This document shows, in pieces, positions 1 through 10,299 of a stretch of DNA of 64,000 nucleotides; within the stretch, counting starts at the first letter, position 1, and each line of letters starts with the position of its first letter. The notes under the pieces are model-generated. The model was not told where the DNA came from, ran no database searches, and saw nothing but the letters and a program-made list of their open reading frames with translations. Source of the stretch: Atkinsonella hypoxylon. Its lineage: Eukaryota > Ascomycota > Sordariomycetes > Hypocreales > Clavicipitaceae. The stretch covers positions 1-64,000 of the forward strand of contig JFHB01000071.1 in the NCBI GenBank assembly GCA_000729835.1, written 5' to 3'. A program made the translations under genes and the position numbers.

Positions 1-1543
1 AATTAGGTGCTCCAGTGCTTGGTTGACTTGCGGCAGAGGAGTCTCCAGAAGTAGATGCGGGATTAGGCGCTCCGGTGCTTAGCTGACTAGCAGCGGAGGA
101 ATTGTTTGTTGCTAAAGACTCCTTCGAAGTGGAGGGCCCATTTGTTGTGGATGATCCCCCCGAAGCAGAGGTAAGATTAGGTGCTCCAGTGCTTGACTGA
201 CTAGCGGCAGAGGAATTGTTTGTTGTCGAGGACTCCTTCGCAGTCGAAGGTTGATTTGTTGCGGATGAATCTCCCGAAACAGAGGCAGGATTAGGTGCTC
301 CTGTAGTTGGTTGACTAGCAGCGGACTTATCTGTTGTCGAGGGCTCATTTGTTGTAGAGGATCCTCCAGAAGCAGATGCGGGATTAGGTGCTCCGGTGCT
401 TGGCTGACTAGCAACGGAGGACTGATCTGTTGTAGAGGACTTCTGGACAGTGGAGGACTCTGCTGCACTCTGACTTGCGGTGCTTAATGACACATGCAGA
501 AGACTTGTAAGCAATGAGCCAATTGGATCCAAGGTGCCACTCATGGAAACATTTATTGCCCCAGAACGACTGACGTTAATGATAGGGATCTTATCACCAG
601 AAGTAGATGTGGACGTAGGCGCTTCGGTGGTTGACCCCTTGGCAGTCGAGGACAATGTTGCACTCTGAATTGTGGTGCTTGATGACACGGGCAGAAGACT
701 TGTAAGGGATGTGCCAGTCGAGATGCCACTTCCACTCGTAGATGTCCCAGGCAGCGTGCTGTTGCCTATAGGAATATTGTTACTAGAAGTAGATGTAGGC
801 TTAGGCGCTTCGGTCGTTAGCTCCTTGGCAGTCGAGGACAATGTTGCACTCTGAATTGTGGTGCTTGATGACACGGGCAGAAGACTTGTAAGGGATGTGC
901 CAGTCGAGATGCCACTTCCACTCGTAGATGTCCCAGGCAGCGTGCTGTTGCCCATAGGAATATTGTTACTAGAAGTAGATGTGGGCTTAGGCGCTTCGGT
1001 CGTTGGCTCCTTAGCAGTCGAGGACAATGTTGCACTCTGAATTGTGGTGCTTGATGACACAGGCAGAAGACTTGTAAGAAATGTGCTGATTGAACTTGAG
1101 ATGACATTTTTAGTAGTAGCTGTTGTCCCAGGCAGAGTACTGTTAGCATTTGAAATAATAATACCAGAAGTAGATGTAGGCTTCGGTGCCTCGGTGATGG
1201 ACTGCTTGGAGCTGCCAGTGGGACTGACAACGGTGAAGTCGAAACGATCTGATCCAGACGTGGTAGTGTCGGAAGACGTGACGGTGCTGGAGGCCCCGGT
1301 AGGAAAAGTCGTCAGTGACGAGCCCAAAATCTCAGAAATAAGATCACTAAGCAGATCTTGCGTGGTTGATGAAGATGACGTCGAGGAAGACGATGACCCA
1401 GCCCCCGGGATCGTCATGTTTATGTACTCTCTCTTCACCTGCCGAGGGAAGTAAATCCAAGGTCGCTCCGGCTCATCGCCATCGGCTGCAACAGAAGTTG
1501 CCATGGCCAAGGCTGAAGCCAAAACCACGCATCTGGCATGCAT
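1..1543 (-). CDS. Secreted Ser/Thr-rich tandem-repeat (mucin-like) protein, 5' part only
   Basis: The minus frame is open from an ATG at 1543 to the window edge, at least 514 codons with no stop, so the 3' end lies outside. Residues 1-20 (MHARCVVLASALAMATSVAA) look like a signal peptide. A short region with Arg, Tyr and Trp follows, then Ser/Thr/Pro-rich sequence. Two repeat families can be seen: 62-residue units (186 bp) at about 486-1229, of which the copies at 672-857 and 858-1043 are nearly identical, and shorter units of 60-114 bp at 1-480 built around the core STGAPNPAS. Several NxS/T sequons occur, for example NSS and NST. Such proteins are usually heavily O-glycosylated cell-wall or adhesin-like proteins; whether it has a GPI signal cannot be seen. 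I do not recognise a named family. The start is the only in-frame ATG that gives a signal peptide. Confidence 0.75.
   Translation of the reverse strand, partial: MHARCVVLASALAMATSVAADGDEPERPWIYFPRQVKREYINMTIPGAGSSSSSTSSSSTTQDLLSDLISEILGSSLTTFPTGASSTVTSSDTTTSGSDRFDFTVVSPTGSSKQSITEAPKPTSTSGIIISNANSTLPGTTATTKNVISSSISTFLTSLLPVSSSTTIQSATLSSTAKEPTTEAPKPTSTSSNNIPMGNSTLPGTSTSGSGISTGTSLTSLLPVSSSTTIQSATLSSTAKELTTEAPKPTSTSSNNIPIGNSTLPGTSTSGSGISTGTSLTSLLPVSSSTTIQSATLSSTAKGSTTEAPTSTSTSGDKIPIINVSRSGAINVSMSGTLDPIGSLLTSLLHVSLSTASQSAAESSTVQKSSTTDQSSVASQPSTGAPNPASASGGSSTTNEPSTTDKSAASQPTTGAPNPASVSGDSSATNQPSTAKESSTTNNSSAASQSSTGAPNLTSASGGSSTTNGPSTSKESLATNNSSAASQLSTGAPNPASTSGDSSAASQPSTGAPN
486..1229 (-). repeat. 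186-bp in-frame tandem repeats
   Basis: Four consecutive units with a 186-bp period (about 486-671, 672-857, 858-1043, 1044-1229) lie inside the secreted repeat protein. The two middle copies differ at only a few bases; the outer copies are more diverged. The period is 62 codons, so gain or loss of a unit keeps the frame. Confidence 0.85.
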
Positions 1544-4500
1544 GACTGGAAGAAGCTTCTGGCTGTCCTACAAGCTAATTGAATCCAACAGATCGTGGTG
1601 GGGAAGATAGATAATTTCTTTTTAAGCGGCGTAGTAAACTTGATCGCAGAGTGGATGAGTCAATTGTGTTCCTCATAGACAAAGATTGGCCAAGCACTCA
1701 CTGTCAGAAATCGGTAGAACGAATGTACTTGACGACAGTATCAACGAGCGATATCTGGAAGCACAAGTCAGTCAATGTCGCCGATGTCATGTCATGTGTT
1801 GAGTCTCGGCAGCTGGCTGCGAGAACTTGGGCAGACCATCATGTCCCATCATATGAACGGCTGGCACGGCAGATAAACGACCTGGTCAGGTCTGTTCCAG
1901 CCAATGCGTCCCAAGCCAGGCCACAGAGGCACGATGTTACACTTGATCGGATTGGTTCAAACAGAAATAATCACTCACGTCTGATTTTAAAAGGGAAATA
2001 TATATGTATATACGTTGGCAAAAATAGCGATAGACGATTCAGAAAAACGAAAAGAAAAAGAGCGACTAGACGAAAATGAATTCGTCCACCATTCAGCGCA
2101 ATCGAGATCGTGAGTTTGTCCGTGACAGCGTTTGTCGTGAGGTTGAGGGCCAGGGTTGAAGCGAGGAGCGAGATTTTAGTCTTCAACGTGCATTTGTCGC
2201 CCTGTGCCGCCCGGACAAATACTGACTGCCGACGAGGGATTGAGATGTTAAAGGATTGAACGCGCGATGGAGAGCGCAAGGTTGACGAGAATCGCGAGGG
2301 GACGGCGTCGCCTGGGGAGCGCGGGTGACGGGTCGATGGGAGGACTTGGAGATCAAGGAGGAGGAAGGAAGGCCAGCGGCGCTGGTAGACAAGATGAAGC
2401 ACCACGACCACGACGTCGGGGGGGCGAGAGGAATGGAGCGCGGAGTATGGAAGCACAGCAAGGGGCGTGGACGTGTCGAAGTGGGCGTGGACGTGTCGAA
2501 GTGGGCGTGGGCCTGGGTGAGCGCATATGAGTGGATGGGAAACAGTGAGCAGCCTCAGTAAAGAGGAAGAAAGAGACGAGCAGCGAGCAGCGAGCAGCGA
2601 GCCGTCGACTGAGACTGACTGGTGGCACCACAGCGTACCGTACCACCAAGGATATGGCCCGGCATAGCGCAGCGCAGCGCAGCATTCAAGTAATAATAAT
2701 AATCATCATCATCATCATCATCATAATCATAATCATAATCACCTGCTACTGCTACTGCTACTGCAACTACTACTAGTGCAGCGCACCTTCCCAGCAAAAG
2801 CTTGCGAGCACAGGCGTTGGACGGCGCCGAGAAAAAAGGGGGGGAGCGTAGCGTGGGCAGACGAAGCCAAGCCCTTGTGGCTTGCCCGTGCCTGGGCGCT
2901 GGTGGGCCCAGTGTGCTGTTGAGCTGAGAGAAGAAGGACAGAGTGGGGCCTGGCAGCACATGTGGTGGGGCCGGGGCAGGTCCGGCCAACGTCGTTGGAC
3001 CTAACAAAGACAAAGAAAAGCAAGCAGAAAAGCCCTTTGGTGATACGGACTAACTACTGTGCGGTGCTGCTACTCCCAGTGCCCGTAATTAGTGCGCAGT
3101 TACTGTACAGAGTGCTACTGCCGTGGCATTATGTAATATGCAATGTGTAAGGCTTCACGATCACTCACAGTCAGGAGGAGCCTGGCTAATAAAATGAATG
3201 AGTCTGACTCTGTCTCTGCCTCTGCTCTCAAGATTTATCGCCTGTTGTGCAGCTAGTCGCACGCCGCATCCATCATTTGTACATAAAATCCCTCCGCTAT
3301 GAATATTCTTTCGCGCAAAGTGTGGTCGGCAGAGGTGCTAGTCTAACTCGATTGGTCAATGGTGTGGTTGTGATGGTGGCGCTTGAAACTGAAGCGCCAG
3401 GTTGAGACGTGCTGGGAGGAGGGAGCAGCACGGCGCACAATAGCTGAGTGGGAACGCAAGGTACCACCAGGTGAGTGTCTAAGTGTTAAGCTACCAAATT
3501 ACCTACCTACCTACCTAGGTGTTATGCAAGTGCCCAAGTGCATCACCAGGTACCGGTAGGTAGCAAGAGATCCGACGCAACTTTCGGAAACGCCTTACAA
3601 TACGCGTACTTTAGGTCTCGAGCCAACACTGGGCAGTTTTCCCCTATGCGAGACGATCTTTGTTCCACTTTTCCACGGTCCACTGCTCCTGCCTCTGCTG
3701 CACACCCTGGCATCCAATGGAAAGCCTTTGCACCAGGGTTCTCCAAGGTTTCCTGCAGGGAGGTGTGGAAGGAAGGGGGACATGAAGGGTGGGTCAAAGG
3801 TTGTTGATTGCCAAACAACAGAGCTTCCCATGTTCCTTTATTCCTATTGGCTCGTGCATTGCCCCCTTCGAAAGGCTTTTGCCTCTTTCTCTTGATTCCA
3901 TCCTAACCATACCAGTAATTCCCACGTTGGCAATGCTGTGGGGGAGGTTTTGGGCTAAAGGCGGGCGCCCACAATCACTCCGCACCAATCCAGCATAGTT
4001 TTCTCGCTAGATCACTTGGCAATATATAAATTTATCAGCAAACCGCAGCTGATTCCCAAACCCGGCGGGGAAGAGTTGATCTCAGCTTTGTGGGTTAGGT
4101 TTTGGTGGCAGCCCTTTTGGACGCTCGTGGAAATGAGTGCACATAATAAGGTCGCGTCAGACAACAAGAGCTGGAAATTTAGAATCCACCAAATGGCACC
4201 TCTCTCCCAACCCTGACTCCTAATGCGACATGGGCCTGTCGGTAGAGCCCAGCTTCGTGGCATTAAACGCATTAAACCATCCCCTTGACTGCTCGGAAGG
4301 CAATAACCCAAGTCACAGGCTCCACTTCTGCACGGTACAGGCGGGGAACCTCAAATTACGCAAAAAAAGCACTCGGGCACCCGCTCTAAATGCTGATCCA
4401 GTTGTAGCTACAAGTAGACAAGTACTTCGTTTCTATGGTCTCTACTCACACGAATAAAGTACTCATTATCTCATGTTATTCTATTGGCTGACGAGCCATT

Positions 4501-7500
4501 TCGTGACCAGGTAGCAGTTGCCTTAGCGAGCAGCGCCAGGACGCCACAGCGGATATTTGATCAAAGGAGACGGACACAGCAATTGCCTTCCTCAGCACCC
4601 CGCCACCACACACGATGGCAAGGGATTTCAATGCAAAGTTGGTGGAGCGCGAACACAACTCGCTCGCTCTTTGTCTGCTAGCACAGGAGAAAGTAAGTCC
4701 ATCCGGTACGTTGGATTAGTCTCAAAGAACCACAGCTTGCGAGCCGATAATTGTTCGTCTTAGGCACAATACATTTGTTCTCGGAAGGGAAACGTGGTGA
4801 GGCATCGGTCAACATCAACGTTTGCCCGGTTGAAGCGCTCGGGTCCTTCATCGTCGCGATTTTTTTCCCGGTTGTAAACTAGGGGTTGCACTGTCCTCCA
4901 TCATCCCTACGAACTGATGTCAATTACTATGGTAAAGTGCCGGAGAATACATGTCACGGACGCCGTTAGCTCAGACGCGGCAGAATGCTCTATCAATCAT
5001 GAGTCAGGATTCTAAGCCATCTAGCCGAAGACACTATCACCGACGCACCGACGCACCGACGCACTGGACGTATGCTTCGCTTTCCCTGACAGCATATGTT
5101 CGTAATCAGAGGCTTCCTAGCATCGTCATGATTTCGCTGTATCGAGGGCCTGAGAACTGCGTACACGGCCACAATTTACAGTTCCAGTTCTGGGTTTGCG
5201 AGAGACTACAACGTTGCCGGCTCTAGTTTTATCGTGGCTCTATTTGACTTGAGACGGTTTCTTCTTACGATCTTGATCTACGCTCCCGCACCCCGTAATT
5301 TAAATTACCACCCTTCCCCTGCGCCAGGGGGTAATTACGCCCACAAAGCCCAAGGCGCTAACACAGGTCGATCCCGGAAGACCCGCTCGCTCATCGTCCC
5401 TCTCATCATCACCTGAACGGGCAACCCACAACGGTGTGGGCAGGAGTTCGTCTTGCCTGCCTAGATAAAGGTTGCTAATAATACACATTTTGGACAAAGA
5501 CAAGGGGGTGCTGTGCCTACAACACAATCATGTGGTGTCATTGACTAGATGGCACGTTCGTTTGAGCGAGAATCGGGCTGCGACTTTCTTATTTCGTCGA
5601 TCGGACCTTTCATTAATTATAATGAGTCCATTACTCTACCGTAATATGCAGTTGCATCTCCGGCTCTGGCTCTATTTTCCGCCCCAGACCCGTTCTTCAT
5701 TTCCGCCGCAAAGGCACTTTCACGCACATCAGGCAATGTCTTAGTTATCCTTAGCCAGTACTAAACACTAAACAGTGCAGTGCAGGGTTCGCTCGCAACA
5801 GTCAGCTGCATGTCCTAGGTGAAATTTCCTTGTCAACACGAAATCCCACGTTCTTGAAAAAGCAAAGACGGCGTACTAAATGTGCCAAAAGCACCATCTG
5901 CATCTTACAGCATGCAACTGTAATGCAGTGTAGCTATGATGATATGTGATGCTCTTTCTCACAGTATCATCACGTCTGCCAAGTCTGCTTGCTCAAGTTT
6001 TCATCCCATGTTTTGTCCCCTGTCCACCGCATGCAAGGTGGCAGATCAGTTATGTAGCGTCGTGTCAGGTTGCTCTTCTTCCTCCGCCGCAAGCCATGTC
6101 AGTTGTGGCAGGAAGGCGACAGACTTTTGTGCTGACTCAATCACATGGGGGAGTTTTATCTTTCTTCTAGCTTTCTGCCCAGAATGCTGGGTGAGCACCA
6201 CGGGAAGGCGTTGTCATGAAGGGAAAGCGTTTTCCTGTAATTAGAGAGGCCCGCCTGCGACACCTTTCTTGGTCATACATATGGATGCATAGACGGCACA
6301 GCGCAAATGTTGGTTATCTGCTTGTCTTTCCCCGACGCACTGGCTGAAACAGACTTTCACTATTTCTACCCTTTTTTGCTTACTCTATACGCTGCTGCGG
6401 GCAGGAATGATGATGGAACAGGACACGTAAATTGGACCCCTCAGGCGAAGGAATGCTGAACTTTCGCTGCGGAGATAATGACGCGGCTTGAAACACTGTC
6501 ATTGATGCGCAGACGTGATGACGGCGGGCTGGGATGGCCGCATGGGCCCCTGGCCCTTCTTGAAAAACTTCGATTGCAATTCTTCTTGTGGCCTGAGGTA
6601 CTCGAAGTCGTCTAAATCGGTGGTTTGTTATGCTGAAGTGTTTGTGTTGCATCTCGACGAGACGTCAATGTCGATGTTTCATCTTGACCTTGGGTAAAAA
6701 TCGTTGGAATTAGATAAGGGATACGGGCTAGGCATACTTAAGCTGCTCTGTTGGGCATAACCATTGCCGTTACTGGAGAACGAGCTGGTGATACAGCCGG
6801 ATAACGGTTGTAGCACCTGGATATCCGAGATTTCTTCAGTCCATCGGAAGATGCGATGTCAAACCTACCCAAATATGCAGTACCAATTTGAAGACCAGCC
6901 TTCTAGGCACGGACAAGTGGAGTGCCATTGAAACGTGAAAAGTACTAAGCGCATGAGGTTCGAACAACGAGTACGGCTATCATTGTTGAAAGTAGGTGTC
7001 CCGTAAAATTGGTGTAATAACTTGCTGACTTGGTGTGCGTCACTGTAGATCATGACATTTGGTATAGGGTATGAGCCGACTGGGTGGAGAGACTTGCGCT
7101 GTTCAACTCGGAAGAGTCGCACAGCGGTAGAAGAAGGTATTGATTGCTTGCTTGCTGTATTGCTAATTTTGTGTTATTAAGCCTTTGTTTCTAGATTAAA
7201 CTTGGGTTTTTGGTACTTGCATCGAGGGCGCGCATTTGCGAAGGCAACAACCGTCGATGCATATATGAAGCGCGCATTGTTTCATCATTCCGAACCTTGC
7301 TCCGTACCCGTTGGTAGCTTTGACAACTCGTGTATTCCAGTCTCCCTTTGTGCCTAGGGATCCGATGCCGGTCAAGCGACTCCTAACTGCAAGAACTCAA
7401 CTACACTCATTTTTTGAACCCTACGATAAGTAGTCCAAAGCAAAGTCATCATTTGTTACGCAAGATCAGACTTCCGACACCGGGGCCTCAGCCGATGATA

Positions 7501-7959
7501 CGGGCGTCTGTGCGCTCAATTCAGCCAAACCTCGCTTCAAGGTCTTGGACCAGGTGCGGTAAAAGTCTGCATTTTTCATAAGATTAATTGAGATGCTTCA
7601 CGTCGCGTTATGGAGTTGACATGCACCCGTTTTACATCCCGCAATTCTCCCGCATCGCATCACACGGGCGATGGACGATGACACGTTATCCTGAGAAGTG
7701 GTCTGTTCGCACGATGCTAGATGCGGTTCAGGCTGAATAACTTTTGCCTGATTGGCTACCAGTCGGCTTCCACGCCTTTCCAGGTGCATATCCGCCCTGA
7801 TATATCATATATCTGCTGCCGCACACTCAGGGCGGATCGTTGGCGCCACATCGCCGCCGCCTGGTCCCTTCAACAGCCCGATCATCTTCTGCTCTTCAAT
7901 GCAACACCACAACAGTCGGACACTCTGTCCGCAAACACTGCCATCTACCTAGGTATACC
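1544..7959. other. 6.4-kb spacer without a recognisable gene
   Basis: No open frame here has recognisable protein similarity, and all ORFs are under about 150 codons. The stretch holds a 21-bp duplication at 2469-2512, mixed trinucleotide and hexanucleotide repeats at 2689-2776, a CCTACC-type tract near 3500 and GACGCACC repeats near 5040. The region just upstream of 1543 is the presumed promoter of the secreted repeat protein; the last few hundred bases serve ERV2. I see no clear transposon ends. Confidence 0.6.
2689..2776. repeat. Compound microsatellite
   Basis: TAA units are followed by ATC units, then ATAATC units, then CTGCTA units, all adjacent. No coding frame with family similarity spans it. 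Confidence 0.8.
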
Positions 7960-8699
7960 ATGGCTCGTCGACAGCATCTCACCCTGACGGTACTCCTCGG
8001 CCTCCTCGCATTCATCAGCATTGCCTACTTTCTCTCCGGAAGCTCGTTGTCGAGCCGCCAGGCGACTCCGTTGAAAGCCGGCTGGGACGCCACTCAAGAA
8101 GCTGGTACACCTGCAGACCAAAAGTCAACGGTCGCGCCACCACCCAAACCTAAATCCGATTTCAAAATCGACCTGGATGCGATCCCAAATCTATCCGAGG
8201 GCGATTCCATCGCACCAAAACTGGAGAATGCGACTCTCAAGTTCGTTGATTTATGCCGCTATCGGGCTCCGTCGATGCCACGGGTTTTATTTTTATTTTT
8301 ATTTTTTTTGTTGTGTTGTCTGAAGCTGACCGTGGTACGAACAGAGCCGAACTCGGTCGCGCGACATGGAAGTTCCTGCACACAATGGTAGCCCGATTCC
8401 CCGACAAGCCCTCTGAGAACGACCGAAGAACTCTCGAATCCTTCTTCCATCTATTCGGAAGACTATACCCTTGCGGCGACTGCGCCCGCCACTTTCGCGA
8501 GATGCTGGAGAAGTACCCGCCTCAGACGAGCAGTCGTAACGCCGCTGCTGGATGGCTGTGCTCCGTGCACAACATTTTGAACAAAAGATTGAATAAAGCG
8601 CAGTTTGACTGCACCAAGATTGGTGATTTTTACGACTGTGGGTGTGGCGATGATGAAAAGGACAAGGACAAGAGCAAAAGCAAGAAGGGAAGCGAATGA
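7960..8699 (+). CDS. erv2: ERV2-type FAD-dependent sulfhydryl oxidase of the ER
   Basis: Two exons, 7960-8240 and 8345-8699, give 211 aa. The intron has a GTTCGT donor and an ACAG acceptor after a T-rich tract; joining them restores T-L-K-A-E-L-G-R at the start of the Erv/ALR domain. Residues about 6-27 form a hydrophobic signal-anchor, followed by a low-complexity linker to about residue 90. The catalytic CxxC is C137-G-D-C140. C166 and C183 match the structural disulfide, and C192-G-C194 matches the C-terminal CGC shuttle known in yeast Erv2. The tail is Lys/Asp-rich. The enzyme passes electrons from thiols through FAD to oxygen and supports disulfide formation in the ER; the family role is established, while the localisation is inferred from the anchor and CGC motif. 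ERV1 is less likely because the shuttle is C-terminal and a membrane anchor is present. Confidence 0.93.
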
Positions 8700-9269
8700 C
8701 GGTTGACGATGGTGATATGGTTCCTGAGAGAGTGCATTGATTAACAAGTCTGATGGATAAGCTGGCTGCTGCTCAGCCATCATAATGAAGCGTTTCGTCT
8801 TATTGTATAGCCTGGTTGTGTATCTTTATTATATCATGTTTGTTGCGTTTCAACGTGCAGAAAATGGCACATCTCGGAGCTTTGTACGTAAGAATGCATT
8901 TCCATGGGCACCGCAACGGCACCACTAGGAGCCATAATATGATGAGAGCCGCAATTATCATTCCCATGATAATATAAAAGTAGGAATATAAACTGAAAAC
9001 ACTCAGGTATTCGGGACAGGCCTTCCAAAGATGACAATACCGCACGGAAGGAATACACCTTGACGTGGTCACGTGAACTATCACGTGTAAAGGCAGGAAC
9101 ACCACGCTGCGCGGCTGCGCGTTCGTAGAGCTGCCTGAGCTACGCCGTGAGCTCCCGCCTTCTGAGCAGACCTCATTCATCGACGCTGTTACCACACCTT
9201 CCACTGAACCCACCATCGATCGACATTCAGACAGCATAACACAACATACGATCTCTTCCATCATCTATA
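8700..9269. other. Spacer between erv2 and pre3 (3' UTR and promoter)
   Basis: The 570 bp hold no gene. A pair of CACGTG E-boxes lies at 9069-9087. An A/T-rich stretch near 8810-8840 may belong to the ERV2 3' end. Confidence 0.6.
9069..9087. promoter_or_regulatory. Paired CACGTG E-boxes upstream of pre3
   Basis: A palindromic TCACGTGA at 9069-9076 is followed by TCACGTG at 9081-9087, about 190 bp before the PRE3 start codon. CACGTG is the core bound by fungal bHLH factors such as Cbf1 and Pho4/NUC-1. Function here is inferred only from position and pairing. Confidence 0.4.
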
Positions 9270-10299
9270 ATGGAGTTCGGCCAAAGAGGAGTGTTGAACG
9301 AAGGTGAGTACCACAGCCAAGAGAAGCAAGGTACCCCGAGTCGCCCTAGCCCTATTGAAGCTAAGATGATTGCATAGATGGCATCCACGTCGATATGGAT
9401 CGCCTCAAGAAAGGAGAAGTGAAGTAAGCATATGCCTTTGAGTATGAATTGTCGTGTATGGGGCTTGAACTAATTGCGGCCTAGCTTGGGAACCTCTATG
9501 TAGGGACTCCTCCCCGACGATGCGACCACTGTACGATCTAACGTTGCTATAGCATGGCTGTCACATTCAAGGACGGTGTTATTCTTGGTATGACAAACTG
9601 ATTACGGGGCGGGAGGCAAACCTGGACAAGCACTGTCTGACCGAAAACCTAGGCGCTGATTCTCGAACCACGACCGGGGCTTACATCGCAAACCGAGTCA
9701 CCGACAAGCTGACTCGAGTACATGACACTATTTGGTGTTGCCGATCTGGTTCAGCAGCTGATACGCAGGCTGTCGCGGACATTGTCCAGTACCAGCTTGG
9801 CTTGTTCGCCATGCACAGCGGGAAGCCTCCGATGACGCAGACTGCTGCCTCAATTTTCCAAGAGCTTTGCTATTCCAACAAAGACAGATTATCGTACGTT
9901 CCGTGAAGGTTCTGCATCCAGCCATGTACTATGCACTCAGACTTTATTCCACCCTATGCTAAACCAAATCTATTCTTTAGAGCCGGCTTGATTATTGCTG
10001 GATGGGACGGGCGGTTCGGCGGCCAGGTTTACTCGATTCCTCTGGGCGGCTCGTTGCACAAGCAGGCCTATGCAATTGGCGGCTCTGGTTCCACGTACAT
10101 CTACGGCTATTGCGATGCCAACTGGAAAGAAGGCATGGAGAAGGCAGAGGCGGTCGAGTTCGTCAAGGGTGCCTTAAGAGAGGCCATCAAGTGGGACGGC
10201 AGCTCAGGTGGTGTTATCCGCATGGTGGTGTTGACAAAGGAGGGCGCTGACCGACATTTGTACCTGCCGGACACTGATTACAAGGTCCGACACGACTAG
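9270..10299 (+). CDS. pre3: 20S proteasome subunit beta-1 (caspase-like, PRE3)
   Basis: Six exons, 9270-9303, 9378-9423, 9485-9499, 9553-9587, 9653-9893 and 9981-10299, encode 229 aa with every phase closing. Exon 3 is only 15 nt. Splicing yields K-K-G-E-V-N-L-G-T-S-I-M-A-V, the autoprocessing site: cleavage after Gly29 would expose Thr30 as the N-terminal nucleophile, so the propeptide is 29 residues. The following G-A-D-S-R-T-T-T-G and D-K-L-T segments are typical of beta-1. The mature chain is about 200 aa, the usual size. The subunit cleaves after acidic residues in the core particle, in cytosol and nucleus. The gene lies downstream of erv2 on the same strand with its own promoter carrying two E-boxes. 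Identification is firm; the small exons are set by frame and conservation. Confidence 0.95.

Noticed and set aside
480..1454. Series of 60-136 codon plus-strand ORFs in the left end
   Set aside because: They are antisense shadows of the 186-bp repeats; the minus frame is open throughout and carries a signal peptide.
1651..2079. 142-codon plus-strand ORF
   Set aside because: Composition and lack of any recognisable motif suggest chance; it ends in an A-rich basic tail.
5936..6244. 102-codon Cys-rich ORF, a possible small secreted protein
   Set aside because: It has no convincing signal peptide and no paired Cys pattern; overlapping frames are open as well. It could only be kept with transcript support.
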